Shown here: in pieces, positions 6,282-13,192 of the stretch | How the letters are laid out: every line of letters begins with the position of its first letter | How positions within the stretch are numbered: position 1 is the stretch's first letter | DNA from: an uncultured Eubacteriales bacterium | GTDB lineage: Bacteria > Bacillota > Clostridia > Christensenellales > Borkfalkiaceae | DNA: 17,412 nucleotides | Assembly (NCBI GenBank): GCA_958405585.1 | Contig: CATYEP010000026.1 | Span: 1 to 17,412, forward strand | Reading direction: 5' to 3' | The notes under the pieces: model-generated | The model's database searches: none | What the model saw: only the letters and a program-made list of their open reading frames with translations | What the model was told of the DNA's origin: nothing | Position numbers and translations under genes: made by a program

Positions 6282-7073
6282 ATGAAAAATATTCGTACGT
6301 TTGATGATAATACACATCTTTACGGCAGGATCTGGGGCGTTGTGGCGGCTGTTCTGATTTTGTCTTATCCGTTTATCTGCATGGTGGTTTTCGGTGTCGG
6401 CGTCAACTGGAAAGTGTTTGCATCCGGTATTTCCATCATTGTGATGTATTGCGCGGTCGGGACTGTGGAGACTTTTACTTACTCGCCCATGCTCGGTTCC
6501 GGAGGCACGTATTTAGGTTTTGTAACGGGAAACCTTTCCAACCTGAAAGTACCGTGTGCACTCAACTGTATGGAACAGGCGGGCGTGGAAAAGGGAACGG
6601 AAGAGGCAGAGATCATTTCCACGATCTCTATAGCGATTTCTTCCATTGTTACGATGATCATTTTGATTTTGGGAGTTGTGCTGATCAGCTTTTTGACGCC
6701 TGTTTTTGAAAATGAAAAGCTTGCTCCTGCGTTTGATAACGTTCTTCCTGCATTATTCGGAGGAATGGCGGTCGTATATATTTCCAAGAACTGGAAAATT
6801 TCTGTCATACCCTGTGTGCTGATGCTGCTTGTGTTCATCATATCGTCTTATGCGACGGGTAGCGGAAATCTGGCGGGGACGCTGATCGGGGTGATGGTGC
6901 CTGTAGGAGTGATCGTAACGGTCGGATCAGCGCGGGTCATGTATAAAAAAGGCTGGTTGGGAGAGATCGGGTCAAAATCTGAGGAAACGGCCGGGATCAA
7001 CGGCTCTGATAAAAATACAGAAAATACGGCGTCGGATGTGCAGAATACGGTCAAGCCGGAGGATCAGAAATAA
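6282..7073 (+). CDS. Unrecognised multi-pass membrane protein, DUF5058 partner
   Basis: I do not recognise a named family for this 263-residue protein. It has about six hydrophobic segments (roughly residues 14-38, 43-60, 112-136, 150-164, 172-188 and 197-217). Between the second and third is a glycine-rich, probably re-entrant or loop segment, MLGSGGTYLGFVTGNLSNL, followed by NCMEQAG. Such Gly/Ser/Asn/Thr-rich stretches often line substrate sites in transporters. The last 45 residues form a hydrophilic, low-complexity tail that would face the cytoplasm. AGGAG (6267-6271) precedes ATG 6282, 14 bases after the DUF5058 stop. Its TAA overlaps the ATG of the M20 gene by one base (TAATG, 7071-7075), so all three genes are probably co-translated. 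It likely forms a complex with the DUF5058 protein. Confidence 0.7.
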   Translation: MKNIRTFDDNTHLYGRIWGVVAAVLILSYPFICMVVFGVGVNWKVFASGISIIVMYCAVGTVETFTYSPMLGSGGTYLGFVTGNLSNLKVPCALNCMEQAGVEKGTEEAEIISTISIAISSIVTMIILILGVVLISFLTPVFENEKLAPAFDNVLPALFGGMAVVYISKNWKISVIPCVLMLLVFIISSYATGSGNLAGTLIGVMVPVGVIVTVGSARVMYKKGWLGEIGSKSEETAGINGSDKNTENTASDVQNTVKPEDQK

Positions 7074-8521
7074 TGGATTGGTATGTATGGCTGATTGTCG
7101 CGATCGTTGCGGTGTTGGTTGTTTTTCTGGCAGTAATAATCGGCAGAACGTTGGCGTTTCGTCCTAAGAAAGAGGAGACGTATCCTGATTTTCCCGTGCA
7201 TTGCGATGAAAAGAAGGCGATTTCGGATCTCGCGGAAATGGTACGATGCAAGACGGTATCCGATACGGACGAGAGCAAAGAAGACGAGAAGGAATTTGAT
7301 AAATTTGAGCAATTGCTTGCAAGACAGTTTCCCAATGTCTATAGTGTCTGTGAATTTCAGAAATTGAGTAAACGCTCGCTTTTGTTTCGCTGGAAAGGAA
7401 AAGACTCTTCCGTCAGTCGTGTGCTGATGGCGCATTATGATGTAGTATCGGTGGAGCAGTCGCTCTGGCAAAAACCCGCTTTTGACGGAATTGTGGAAAA
7501 CGGCGTACTCTGGGGACGGGGGACGTTGGATACGAAAGGTACGCTCAATGGTGTGATGCAGGCGGCGGAGCAGCTGATCGCTGACGGTTTTGTACCGCAG
7601 AATGACATTTATCTTGCTTTTTCGGGCAATGAGGAGACGAACGGATACGGTGCGCCGGCAATCGTGAAGTATTTTAAAGAGAAAGGGATTCGTCCTGCGT
7701 TGGTATGCGATGAGGGCGGAGCGGTGGTGGACAAGGTGTTCCCCGGCGTTTCGGTACCGTGCGCGCTTATAGGCATTGCGGAAAAGGGGCTTTGCAACAT
7801 CCGTTTTTCGGTGGAGGGAAAGGGCGGACATGCCAGTGCTCCGCCGGCACATACGGCTGTGGGTAAACTCAGCAAAGCCTGTACCGACGTGGAAAATCAT
7901 CCTTTTCCTGCACGGCTTTCCAAGCCTGCAGCGGAATTGTTTGACACACTTGGCAGACGTTCGACGTTTTTGTATCGGATGATCTTTTCCAATCTCGGCT
8001 TATTCCGCGGAGTCTTGGATGCGATCTGTAAAAAGAGCGGAGGCGAGCTCAATGCTCTCATGCGCACGACGGTTGCATTCACGCAGATGAGCGGCAGTAA
8101 GGGAATGAATGTCCTTCCGCCGTATGCGGAAATGGTAGCAAACCTTCGCATTATGTGCGGGGAAAGTGTGGAAGATTGCGTAGAATATCTGAAAAAGATC
8201 GTGGCAGACGATGAAATCAAGACGGAAGTTCTCTACGGAATGGATCCTTCCAACGTTTCCGAAACGCAGGGCGAGGCTTGGAATATGATGAAAAAGGCTG
8301 TTTCACAAACTTGGAAAGAAGCGATTGTATCCCCTTATCTGATGTTAGCCTGCAGCGATTCCCGCCATTACAGCGAAATCTCCGATCATGTCTATCGCTT
8401 TTCGGCAATGGCCTTGTCCAAGGAAGAACGGGCGAGCATTCATGGCAACGATGAGCGCATTCCGCTGGAAAAAATTGTTCGCACCGTGGAATTTTATCTG
8501 CGATTGATGATTCAGTTTTAA
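7073..8521 (+). CDS. Membrane-anchored M20 metallo-hydrolase, CPS1/PM20D1-like
   Basis: M20 enzymes are di-zinc hydrolases of peptide or amide bonds next to a free carboxylate. This 482-residue protein starts with one hydrophobic helix (about residues 3-27) and basic residues just after it (RTLAFRPKK). The motif order is MAHYDVVSVEQ (His and Asp ligand region), WGRGTLDTKGTLNGV (bridging Asp), SGNEETNGYGA (catalytic Glu pair), VCDEGG (ligand), GIAEKGLCNIRFSV, GKGGHASAPP (dimerisation-domain His) and a C-terminal IHGNDERIPLEK with the last His ligand. This order and wording match the yeast carboxypeptidase S / mammalian PM20D1 branch, which hydrolyses N-acyl amino acids or dipeptides. Charges around the helix favour an N-out, C-in anchor, placing catalysis on the cytoplasmic face. 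GGAGG (7058-7062) lies inside the upstream gene. Substrate is unknown. Confidence 0.9.
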   Translation: MDWYVWLIVAIVAVLVVFLAVIIGRTLAFRPKKEETYPDFPVHCDEKKAISDLAEMVRCKTVSDTDESKEDEKEFDKFEQLLARQFPNVYSVCEFQKLSKRSLLFRWKGKDSSVSRVLMAHYDVVSVEQSLWQKPAFDGIVENGVLWGRGTLDTKGTLNGVMQAAEQLIADGFVPQNDIYLAFSGNEETNGYGAPAIVKYFKEKGIRPALVCDEGGAVVDKVFPGVSVPCALIGIAEKGLCNIRFSVEGKGGHASAPPAHTAVGKLSKACTDVENHPFPARLSKPAAELFDTLGRRSTFLYRMIFSNLGLFRGVLDAICKKSGGELNALMRTTVAFTQMSGSKGMNVLPPYAEMVANLRIMCGESVEDCVEYLKKIVADDEIKTEVLYGMDPSNVSETQGEAWNMMKKAVSQTWKEAIVSPYLMLACSDSRHYSEISDHVYRFSAMALSKEERASIHGNDERIPLEKIVRTVEFYLRLMIQF

Positions 8522-8653
8522 GCAGCAAAATTTTTGCGTGTTTACTCGGTTAAAGCATCCGTGCGCGCAGTTTGGCTGGCAGATATAAAATCTGACTTGC
8601 GGTATAAAGTCAGGAAATATTTTGGTTTGAACGAAAGAAACAAGAATAAGCAG
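8522..8653 (+). other. Non-coding stretch after the M20 gene, with an inverted repeat
   Basis: No gene is supported. CTGACTT (8592-8598) and AAGTCAG (8607-8613) form a perfect seven-base inverted repeat with an eight-base centre, followed by AAATATTTT. It could be a weak first terminator or an operator. Confidence 0.4.
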
Positions 8654-8691
8654 AAAAGCCCTGTCGGCGCGTTTGCGCCGACAGGGCTTTT
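8654..8691 (+). terminator. Terminator of the DUF5058-M20 operon
   Basis: AAAAGCCCTGTCGGCGC (8654-8670) and GCGCCGACAGGGCTTTT (8675-8691) are perfect 17-base complements around a GTTT loop. The U-tract is contained in the stem, and the element would work on either strand. Confidence 0.8.
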
Positions 8692-8721
8692 AGATAGCAA
8701 AACGTATTATTGGAAAGAACA

Positions 8722-8850
8722 GAATATCGGGCGGACACAGCGGAATATCGGGACGGACTATGGAATACTGCAAGAACTAAGTAAAATTTCGGGCGGAGCA
8801 AATTTTGCTCCGCCCGATTGATTGAGCGGCGGAATGGTTTCGGCGGAATG
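8722..8850 (+). repeat. Cluster of short direct repeats and a palindrome
   Basis: GAATATCGGGCGGAC (8722-8736) recurs as GAATATCGGGACGGAC (8743-8758), 21 bases apart. A third related copy, AATTTCGGGCGGA (8785-8797), runs into a near-perfect palindrome at 8789-8817 (TCGGGCGGAGC/GCTCCGCCCGA). CGGCGGAATG then occurs twice (8827-8836, 8841-8850) with 14-base spacing. No gene fits. The palindrome has no T-run on the + strand but does (AAATTTTAC) on the minus strand. Confidence 0.5.
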
Positions 8851-8962
8851 AAAAGAAGGGTGTATAATGGCATTTTTAAGTGGAAGAGGCGGGGCGGTTT
8901 TCTGGGAGAAGAGACGGAATGCTATATATATGTGTTTTCCGACTGTCAAATCTGTACAGCCG

Positions 8963-8991
8963 TTGACAAACAGAAGAAAAAATGATATGAT
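8963..8991 (+). promoter_or_regulatory. Promoter of the yitT-like/DUF1003 unit
   Basis: TTGACA (8963-8968) and TATGAT (8986-8991) are separated by 17 bases. The predicted start near 8998 gives a leader of about 137 bases, long and G-rich. It contains possible small hairpins (ACTGT 9080-9084 with ACAGT 9092-9096; ACAGG 9042-9046 with CCTGT 9072-9076). No known riboswitch was recognised. Confidence 0.8.
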
Positions 8992-9134
8992 GAGAGAAAA
9001 GAAAATCAAGAGAAACGGGAGGCGTTCTTACCGTATGTCGGACAGGCAGGACGGGCGGGGAGTGAGCGGCTCCTGTTGGACTGTTGAGAGGACAGTAGTG
9101 AGAGGAACCGGTAAATGGCCGGAGGAAAGAGGAA

Positions 9135-10043
9135 ATGCACACATCTGTTAAACATATGTTGCGGAAGAATTTTTTGGATTGTCTGATATTGGCAGTACTT
9201 GCAATTTTATTTGCGTTGAATTATGAGTTATTCATTGCAAAAAATTCATTTGCGCCGGCGGGTGTGAACGGAATTGCAACGATGGTGGAGTATAAAACAG
9301 GGTTCAGTGTGGGATATTTTTCATTGATCGTGAATGTGCCGCTCTGTCTGTTTGCTTTTTTTTGGATCGGGAAGGAGTTTGCCATTAAAACTTCCGTTTT
9401 TTCTGTGGTCTATTCGGTCGCGCTTTTATTGTTGCGTAAAATAGATCTGTCTGCGTTTCAGTATGACGCGCAGGGAGTGGATACGATATTCCCTGTGTTG
9501 ATTTCCGGTTCTATCGGCGGATTTGTGTACGGGATCGCATTTCGTCAGGATTCTTCTACGGGCGGAGCGGATATTATAGCAAAATATGTGAGCAAAGTGG
9601 ATCCTATGCTGAATTTCTTCTGGATCAATTTTTTGATCAACGCGGCTATTGCTATAATTTCGTATTTCGTATATGCCGTGCCCGATGCGCAAGGTGTGCT
9701 CACTTATAATTACAAGCCTGTGTGTCTTTGCATGGTTTATTGTTTTTTGTCCAGTTTTGTGGGGAATTTTATTATCAAAGGTTCGAAATCTGCCTACAAG
9801 TTTTTTGTAATAACTTCCCATGCGGACGAAATCGACAGGGAGATTTTCGATAAACTCAAACACAGTGCGACGCGCCTTTCAGCGAGAGGGGCGTACAGCA
9901 ACTCTTTGCTCGACGTTATTGTCTGTGTCGTGAACAAGCGGCAGTTGGTCGAGTTCAAGGATATTTTAAAAAAGTATGACAATACGTTTGCCTTTGTAGA
10001 AACGGTGGATGAAACGATCGGCAATTTCCGAAGAGGCAAATGA
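9135..10043 (+). CDS. YitT family membrane protein (DUF161 + DUF2179)
   Basis: This 302-residue protein has the normal YitT-family length and two-part design. The N-terminal membrane region of about five or six helices contains SFAPAGVNGIATMVEYKTG, GYFSLIVNVPL and the diagnostic STGGADIIAKYV segment. The C-terminal cytoplasmic DUF2179 domain begins near YKFFVITSHADEI and includes HSATRLSARGAYS, DVIVCVVNKRQ and a terminal TVDETIGNF. DUF2179 is PII-like in fold and may sense a small ligand, but the transported substrate of YitT proteins is not known. ATG 9135 has GGAGG at 9121-9125. It is the first gene of its unit and is followed 15 bases later by the DUF1003 gene. Confidence 0.93.
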   Translation: MHTSVKHMLRKNFLDCLILAVLAILFALNYELFIAKNSFAPAGVNGIATMVEYKTGFSVGYFSLIVNVPLCLFAFFWIGKEFAIKTSVFSVVYSVALLLLRKIDLSAFQYDAQGVDTIFPVLISGSIGGFVYGIAFRQDSSTGGADIIAKYVSKVDPMLNFFWINFLINAAIAIISYFVYAVPDAQGVLTYNYKPVCLCMVYCFLSSFVGNFIIKGSKSAYKFFVITSHADEIDREIFDKLKHSATRLSARGAYSNSLLDVIVCVVNKRQLVEFKDILKKYDNTFAFVETVDETIGNFRRGK

Positions 10044-10058
10044 CCGGAAAGGAAAACT

Positions 10059-10682
10059 ATGAAAGAGAATCAAAAATTGATTCGAGAGATCATTGAAGAT
10101 GTAAAGCGGGACATGACCGATGAGGAAACCCTGAATTTACTGGCGGGCAGCAGGATATCTGTCAATACTGCCAGGGAAAGCAGAAAAAAATACACGATCG
10201 GTCAGAAAGCTGCTGATAAAATTGCTAAGTTTGCCGGCAGTTGGGCGTTTATTTTTTCATTTATCGGCGTGCTTATCTTGTGGATGACTGTAAACGTCAT
10301 TCTGAGTGCGGATGCCTTCGATCCGTATCCCTTTATCTTGCTGAACCTCGTACTTTCCTGTGTTGCGGCGATCCAGGCTCCGCTTATCATGATGAGCCAG
10401 AACCGTCAGGAAGCAAAAGACCGGGAACGGGCAGAAAATGATTACAAAGTCAATCTGAAAACAGAGATCATGATCGAAGACCTCCACAACAAAATGAACA
10501 GGATACTTGCGCGGCAGGATATGATTCTGAAATATCTGAAAGAAGATCAGCCCGAAAAAACATCCGAAAAAGTACAGCCGAAAGTGTCGGACAGAAAGGG
10601 TACGGGTAATGCGGCTTCCAAAGACGCGGGAGCTTCCCCGAATTCTGCCGAAAAAAATGCAAAAGAACACGGCTCAATGTGA
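10059..10682 (+). CDS. DUF1003 domain membrane protein
   Basis: The 207-residue product carries a clear DUF1003 core: GQKAADKIAKFAGSWAFI, a first helix to about residue 82, FDPYPFILLNLVLSCVAAIQ, APLIMMSQNRQEAKDRERAE and DYKVNLKTE. Two membrane helices (about 65-83 and 92-112) are joined by the short FDPYPF loop. The N-terminal 45 residues are charged, and the last 45 are a Lys/Glu/Ser-rich disordered tail. Family function is unknown; the conserved MMSQNR.....DR segment is predicted to be cytoplasmic. GGAAAGGAAA precedes ATG 10059. The gap of 15 bases to the YitT gene implies co-transcription. No hairpin terminator was seen after its stop at 10682, but a new promoter follows at 10725. Confidence 0.92.
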   Translation: MKENQKLIREIIEDVKRDMTDEETLNLLAGSRISVNTARESRKKYTIGQKAADKIAKFAGSWAFIFSFIGVLILWMTVNVILSADAFDPYPFILLNLVLSCVAAIQAPLIMMSQNRQEAKDRERAENDYKVNLKTEIMIEDLHNKMNRILARQDMILKYLKEDQPEKTSEKVQPKVSDRKGTGNAASKDAGASPNSAEKNAKEHGSM

Positions 10683-10724
10683 TTATTTTTAAATGTAATA
10701 TATTATGCGCTAAAGTTGAATGAA

Positions 10725-10753
10725 TTGACTTTCTGAACCGATTACGTTATAAT
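10725..10753 (+). promoter_or_regulatory. Promoter of the O-antigen ligase-like gene
   Basis: TTGACT (10725-10730) and TATAAT (10748-10753) have a 17-base spacer. The start near 10760 gives a leader of about 35 bases. No operator-like dyad stands out. Confidence 0.82.
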
Positions 10754-10794
10754 GAGAATAATTCGGCAGGGAATGCTGAATAAAAGCAGGTGTT

Positions 10795-12213
10795 ATGATT
10801 CTTAAGCAAATCGACAAGGTAAGGGAAAATACGGCCGTAAAGAAGGTATTGAATTTCTTTGAAGGGGATCTTTATCCGGTCATATATGCTGTTTTGGTGC
10901 TGGTGTGTTCGTTTACCGGGATAGAGCTGGTATTTTACGCACTGACTGCATTAGTAGTGGTTTTTACTACGATATTTTGCAGGGATACAAAGAGCCTGAT
11001 GGTGCCATTGGTGATGGCGGTGTATGCTGTGAGCCAAAGGCACACGCCGCAACCGCCGTACAATTCCGATTATTTATATCGTCCATATGTATTGGGAGTG
11101 CTGGGCGGACTGTTCGCATTGGTATTGGCGGCGCTGATTTTCAGGCTGATCGCGTATAAAGGTACCGGAAACGTGTTTCGGACGCGCACGAAAACCAGGG
11201 CAGGATTGTTTGCGATGGCAGCGGTTCTGATCCTGAACGGTATTTTTTACAGCGGGTATACGATAGCGAATTTAGTGCTGGGTATTGTACTGGCATTTTC
11301 GTTTGTATTTTTTTATATTTATTTTTATAATACGCTGGAATGGACGGAAAAAACGGCGAAATATGCGGCGCAAGTGCTTGTGCTTGCGAGCGCCGTGATT
11401 CTGATCCAATTTTTGGAGCTTTTGATTTTTGACGATCCGCAGAACAAATCACAGTTGATTTTGGGCTGGGGGATGAGCAACAATATCGGCGGTATGCTTG
11501 CCATGTTCATGCCGGCGAGTTTTTATCTTGCTTATAAGAGCAAGTATGGGCCTGCGTATTATATTTTCGGATTGTTGGTTTTTGTAGGGGTTGTCCGGTC
11601 TTTGAGCCGTACGTCTGCTTTGATCGGCGGGGGCATACTGATTGTCTGTATGGTTTTACTGAGTATAAAAGGCCGTTATAAACTATTTGTGCGGATCTTC
11701 AACATAGTGTTTGTAGTGGCTGCCGTGCTGTGCGTGGTGCTGCCGACTGAATTGTGGGATGTGTTCCGGCACTATTTTGAAGCAGGATTCGATGATTCGG
11801 GGCGTTGGGAGATCTGGTTGAACGGATGGAAGAATTTTCTTCGGGCGCCGATATTCGGTGTCGGGTTTTATACGCCGATCGCACCGGATTGGTCTTACGA
11901 GATCGAAAACTGGGTTTTCCCGGATATGTATCACAATACGTATATCCAGATGCTGGCGTCCTGCGGGATCGTGGGGGTGTTGGCGTATACTTTCCATCTG
12001 GTGCAGGGTGCATTTCTCATATTCCGTAAAACGAGTACGGAACGTATCTTTTTCTTTCTGGTGATCCTTGTGCTGAGCGCTATGAGCATGGCGGATAATC
12101 ATCTTTTCCATGTTTTTCCGACGTTGGTCTATTCGATGTTGATCGCTTTGTGCGAAAAGGATTACGAAAATAAGGTTAAGCCTGTCGAAACCAAAAATGC
12201 AGATCAGTCCTGA
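10795..12213 (+). CDS. O-antigen ligase / Wzy-type polysaccharide polymerase family protein
   Basis: This 472-residue protein is mostly hydrophobic, with about 11-12 membrane helices. It has the Wzy_C-type features: a central GWGMSNNIGGMLAMFMPASF segment, VRSLSRTSALIGG, then a large outer loop with DDSGRWEIWLNGWKNFLRAP, IFGVGFYTPIAPD and MYHNTYIQMLASCGIVGVL. The Arg of GRWEIW and the His of HNTYIQ match the conserved residues of WaaL/Wzy-like glycan transferases, which move lipid-linked glycan outside the membrane. In a Gram-positive cell the acceptor would be a wall or capsular glycan rather than lipopolysaccharide. GCAGGTG precedes ATG 10795. It has its own promoter and terminator. The amino-sugar operon downstream fits a surface-polysaccharide setting. 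Ligase versus polymerase cannot be told from sequence. Confidence 0.85.
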   Translation: MILKQIDKVRENTAVKKVLNFFEGDLYPVIYAVLVLVCSFTGIELVFYALTALVVVFTTIFCRDTKSLMVPLVMAVYAVSQRHTPQPPYNSDYLYRPYVLGVLGGLFALVLAALIFRLIAYKGTGNVFRTRTKTRAGLFAMAAVLILNGIFYSGYTIANLVLGIVLAFSFVFFYIYFYNTLEWTEKTAKYAAQVLVLASAVILIQFLELLIFDDPQNKSQLILGWGMSNNIGGMLAMFMPASFYLAYKSKYGPAYYIFGLLVFVGVVRSLSRTSALIGGGILIVCMVLLSIKGRYKLFVRIFNIVFVVAAVLCVVLPTELWDVFRHYFEAGFDDSGRWEIWLNGWKNFLRAPIFGVGFYTPIAPDWSYEIENWVFPDMYHNTYIQMLASCGIVGVLAYTFHLVQGAFLIFRKTSTERIFFFLVILVLSAMSMADNHLFHVFPTLVYSMLIALCEKDYENKVKPVETKNADQS

Positions 12214-12254
12214 TGAGCAGAAGTTTTCAGCCGATCAGGCTGATTTGCATTTTT
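12193..12254 (+). terminator. Long-stem terminator overlapping the end of the ligase-like gene
   Basis: The inner hairpin TCAGCC/GGCTGA (12227-12232, 12238-12243) is followed by TTTGCATTTTT. An outer stem pairs AAAAATGCAGATCAG (12193-12207), within the last codons, with CTGATTTGCATTTTT (12240-12254), fully complementary with one G-U. The outer stem shares bases with the inner one at 12240-12243, so the two are alternative or nested folds. Termination is well supported. Confidence 0.8.
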
Positions 12255-12296
12255 CGGACAAGGGGGTTTTTGTTTTTGCTTGACCTTTATCACAGG

Positions 12297-12346
12297 ACAT
12301 GGTTACTTTGGACAGCAGTCCGGAAGAACATGTATTGGTTTTTTTT
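12297..12346 (+). other. Hairpin with T8 run in the gap before the glm operon
   Basis: ACATG (12297-12301) pairs with CATGT (12329-12333), and GGAC (12310-12313) with GTCC (12318-12321). TTTTTTTT follows at 12339-12346. It may be a second, weaker terminator insulating the glm promoter. The stem is interrupted, so confidence is low. Confidence 0.35.
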
Positions 12347-12382
12347 ACACAGAACATTCACGCAAGCGTCATATGTGTGACC

Positions 12383-12411
12383 TTGACAAATGAGCCGAAA
12401 AGGTGTAAAAT
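12383..12411 (+). promoter_or_regulatory. Promoter of the amino-sugar (glm) operon
   Basis: TTGACA (12383-12388) and TAAAAT (12406-12411) are spaced by 17 bases, with a start near 12418 and a leader of about 80 bases. A short inverted repeat, GTCATATGTGTGAC (12368-12381), abuts the -35 box and could be an operator. The leader does not resemble a glmS ribozyme. Confidence 0.8.
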
Positions 12412-12499
12412 CACTAACGTTTAATATAGTTTACAAAAGTGCGCAAGAGAGGCGTAAGCGGATCTGTATAGATAAAGGCGTGCTGGTTTGGAGAAGAGG

Positions 12500-13168
12500 A
12501 TGCAGACGACAGATTTAAAGACGGAAGCGCTGTATGATCTGAAGCATACAAAAGCGGAGAAATATCTTGCGGAGTTTGAGTATCCGTGGGAAGCGTTGGC
12601 GGGGCTGAAAAATTTTATTCTTACCTGCGGGGTGGCTTTGGGGTCGGAATACGACGAGATCCGGCCGCAGGTTTGGGTACATAAAACGGCGAAAATTGCG
12701 CCGACTGCATATCTGGGTGCGCCGTGTATCATCGGGGCGGAAACGGAGGTGCGGCATTGTGCATTTATCCGGGGAAGTGCGCTGGTCGGGGACGGCTGTG
12801 TAGTGGGAAACTCTGTGGAGCTGAAGAATGCGGTGCTCTTTGACTGTGTGCAGGTTCCTCATTTCAACTATGTAGGGGACAGTATACTCGGATACCGTTC
12901 GCACATGGGAGCGGGGTCGGTGACGTCCAACGTAAAATCAGACAAATCGCTGGTGGAAGTGCGGCTTGGAAAGGAAAAGATTCAAACCGGTTTAAAAAAA
13001 TTCGGTGCTATGCTCGGTGATTTTGTGGAAGTAGGTTGCAACAGCGTGTTGAATCCGGGGACGGTTATAGGCCGCCATACGAACATATACCCTTTATCGG
13101 CTGTACGCGGATATGTGCCGGCGGCCAGTATTTACAAAAAAGCGGATGAAATTGTGCCCAAAGACTAA
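12500..13168 (+). CDS. Stand-alone left-handed beta-helix acetyltransferase, GlmU C-terminal-like
   Basis: This 222-residue protein consists of an N-terminal helical stretch (about 1-50) and a hexapeptide-repeat left-handed beta-helix from VWVHKTAKIAPTAYLGAPC to the end. The segment VELKNAVLFDCVQVPHFNYVG then DSILGYRSHMGAGSVTSNVK aligns with the acetyltransferase active site of GlmU, where the His of 'HLTYLGD' is catalytic; here it is His121. It lacks the uridyltransferase (pyrophosphorylase) domain. The likely reaction is acetylation of glucosamine-1-phosphate, directly fitting glmM and glmS downstream; acting on another sugar is possible. GGAG (12490-12493) lies six bases before ATG 12500. 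An in-frame TTG at 12488 could add four residues but has a poorer site. Homologues are often labelled UDP-GlcNAc pyrophosphorylase, which the missing domain contradicts. Confidence 0.82.
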   Translation: MQTTDLKTEALYDLKHTKAEKYLAEFEYPWEALAGLKNFILTCGVALGSEYDEIRPQVWVHKTAKIAPTAYLGAPCIIGAETEVRHCAFIRGSALVGDGCVVGNSVELKNAVLFDCVQVPHFNYVGDSILGYRSHMGAGSVTSNVKSDKSLVEVRLGKEKIQTGLKKFGAMLGDFVEVGCNSVLNPGTVIGRHTNIYPLSAVRGYVPAASIYKKADEIVPKD

Positions 13169-13192
13169 CAAGAAGCAAGGAAATTAAATTAC

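Noticed and set aside
7064..7900. 278-codon minus-strand frame opposite the M20 gene
   Set aside because: Antisense shadow of a well-supported M20 hydrolase.
8534..8821. Possible 95-residue gene in the gap after the M20 gene
   Set aside because: It is read straight through the terminator hairpin at 8654-8691 and the repeat cluster, has no ribosome binding site and no recognisable protein features.
8867..9151. Possible 94-residue gene before the YitT gene
   Set aside because: It contains the strong promoter at 8963-8991 and overlaps the YitT start; no ribosome binding site was seen.
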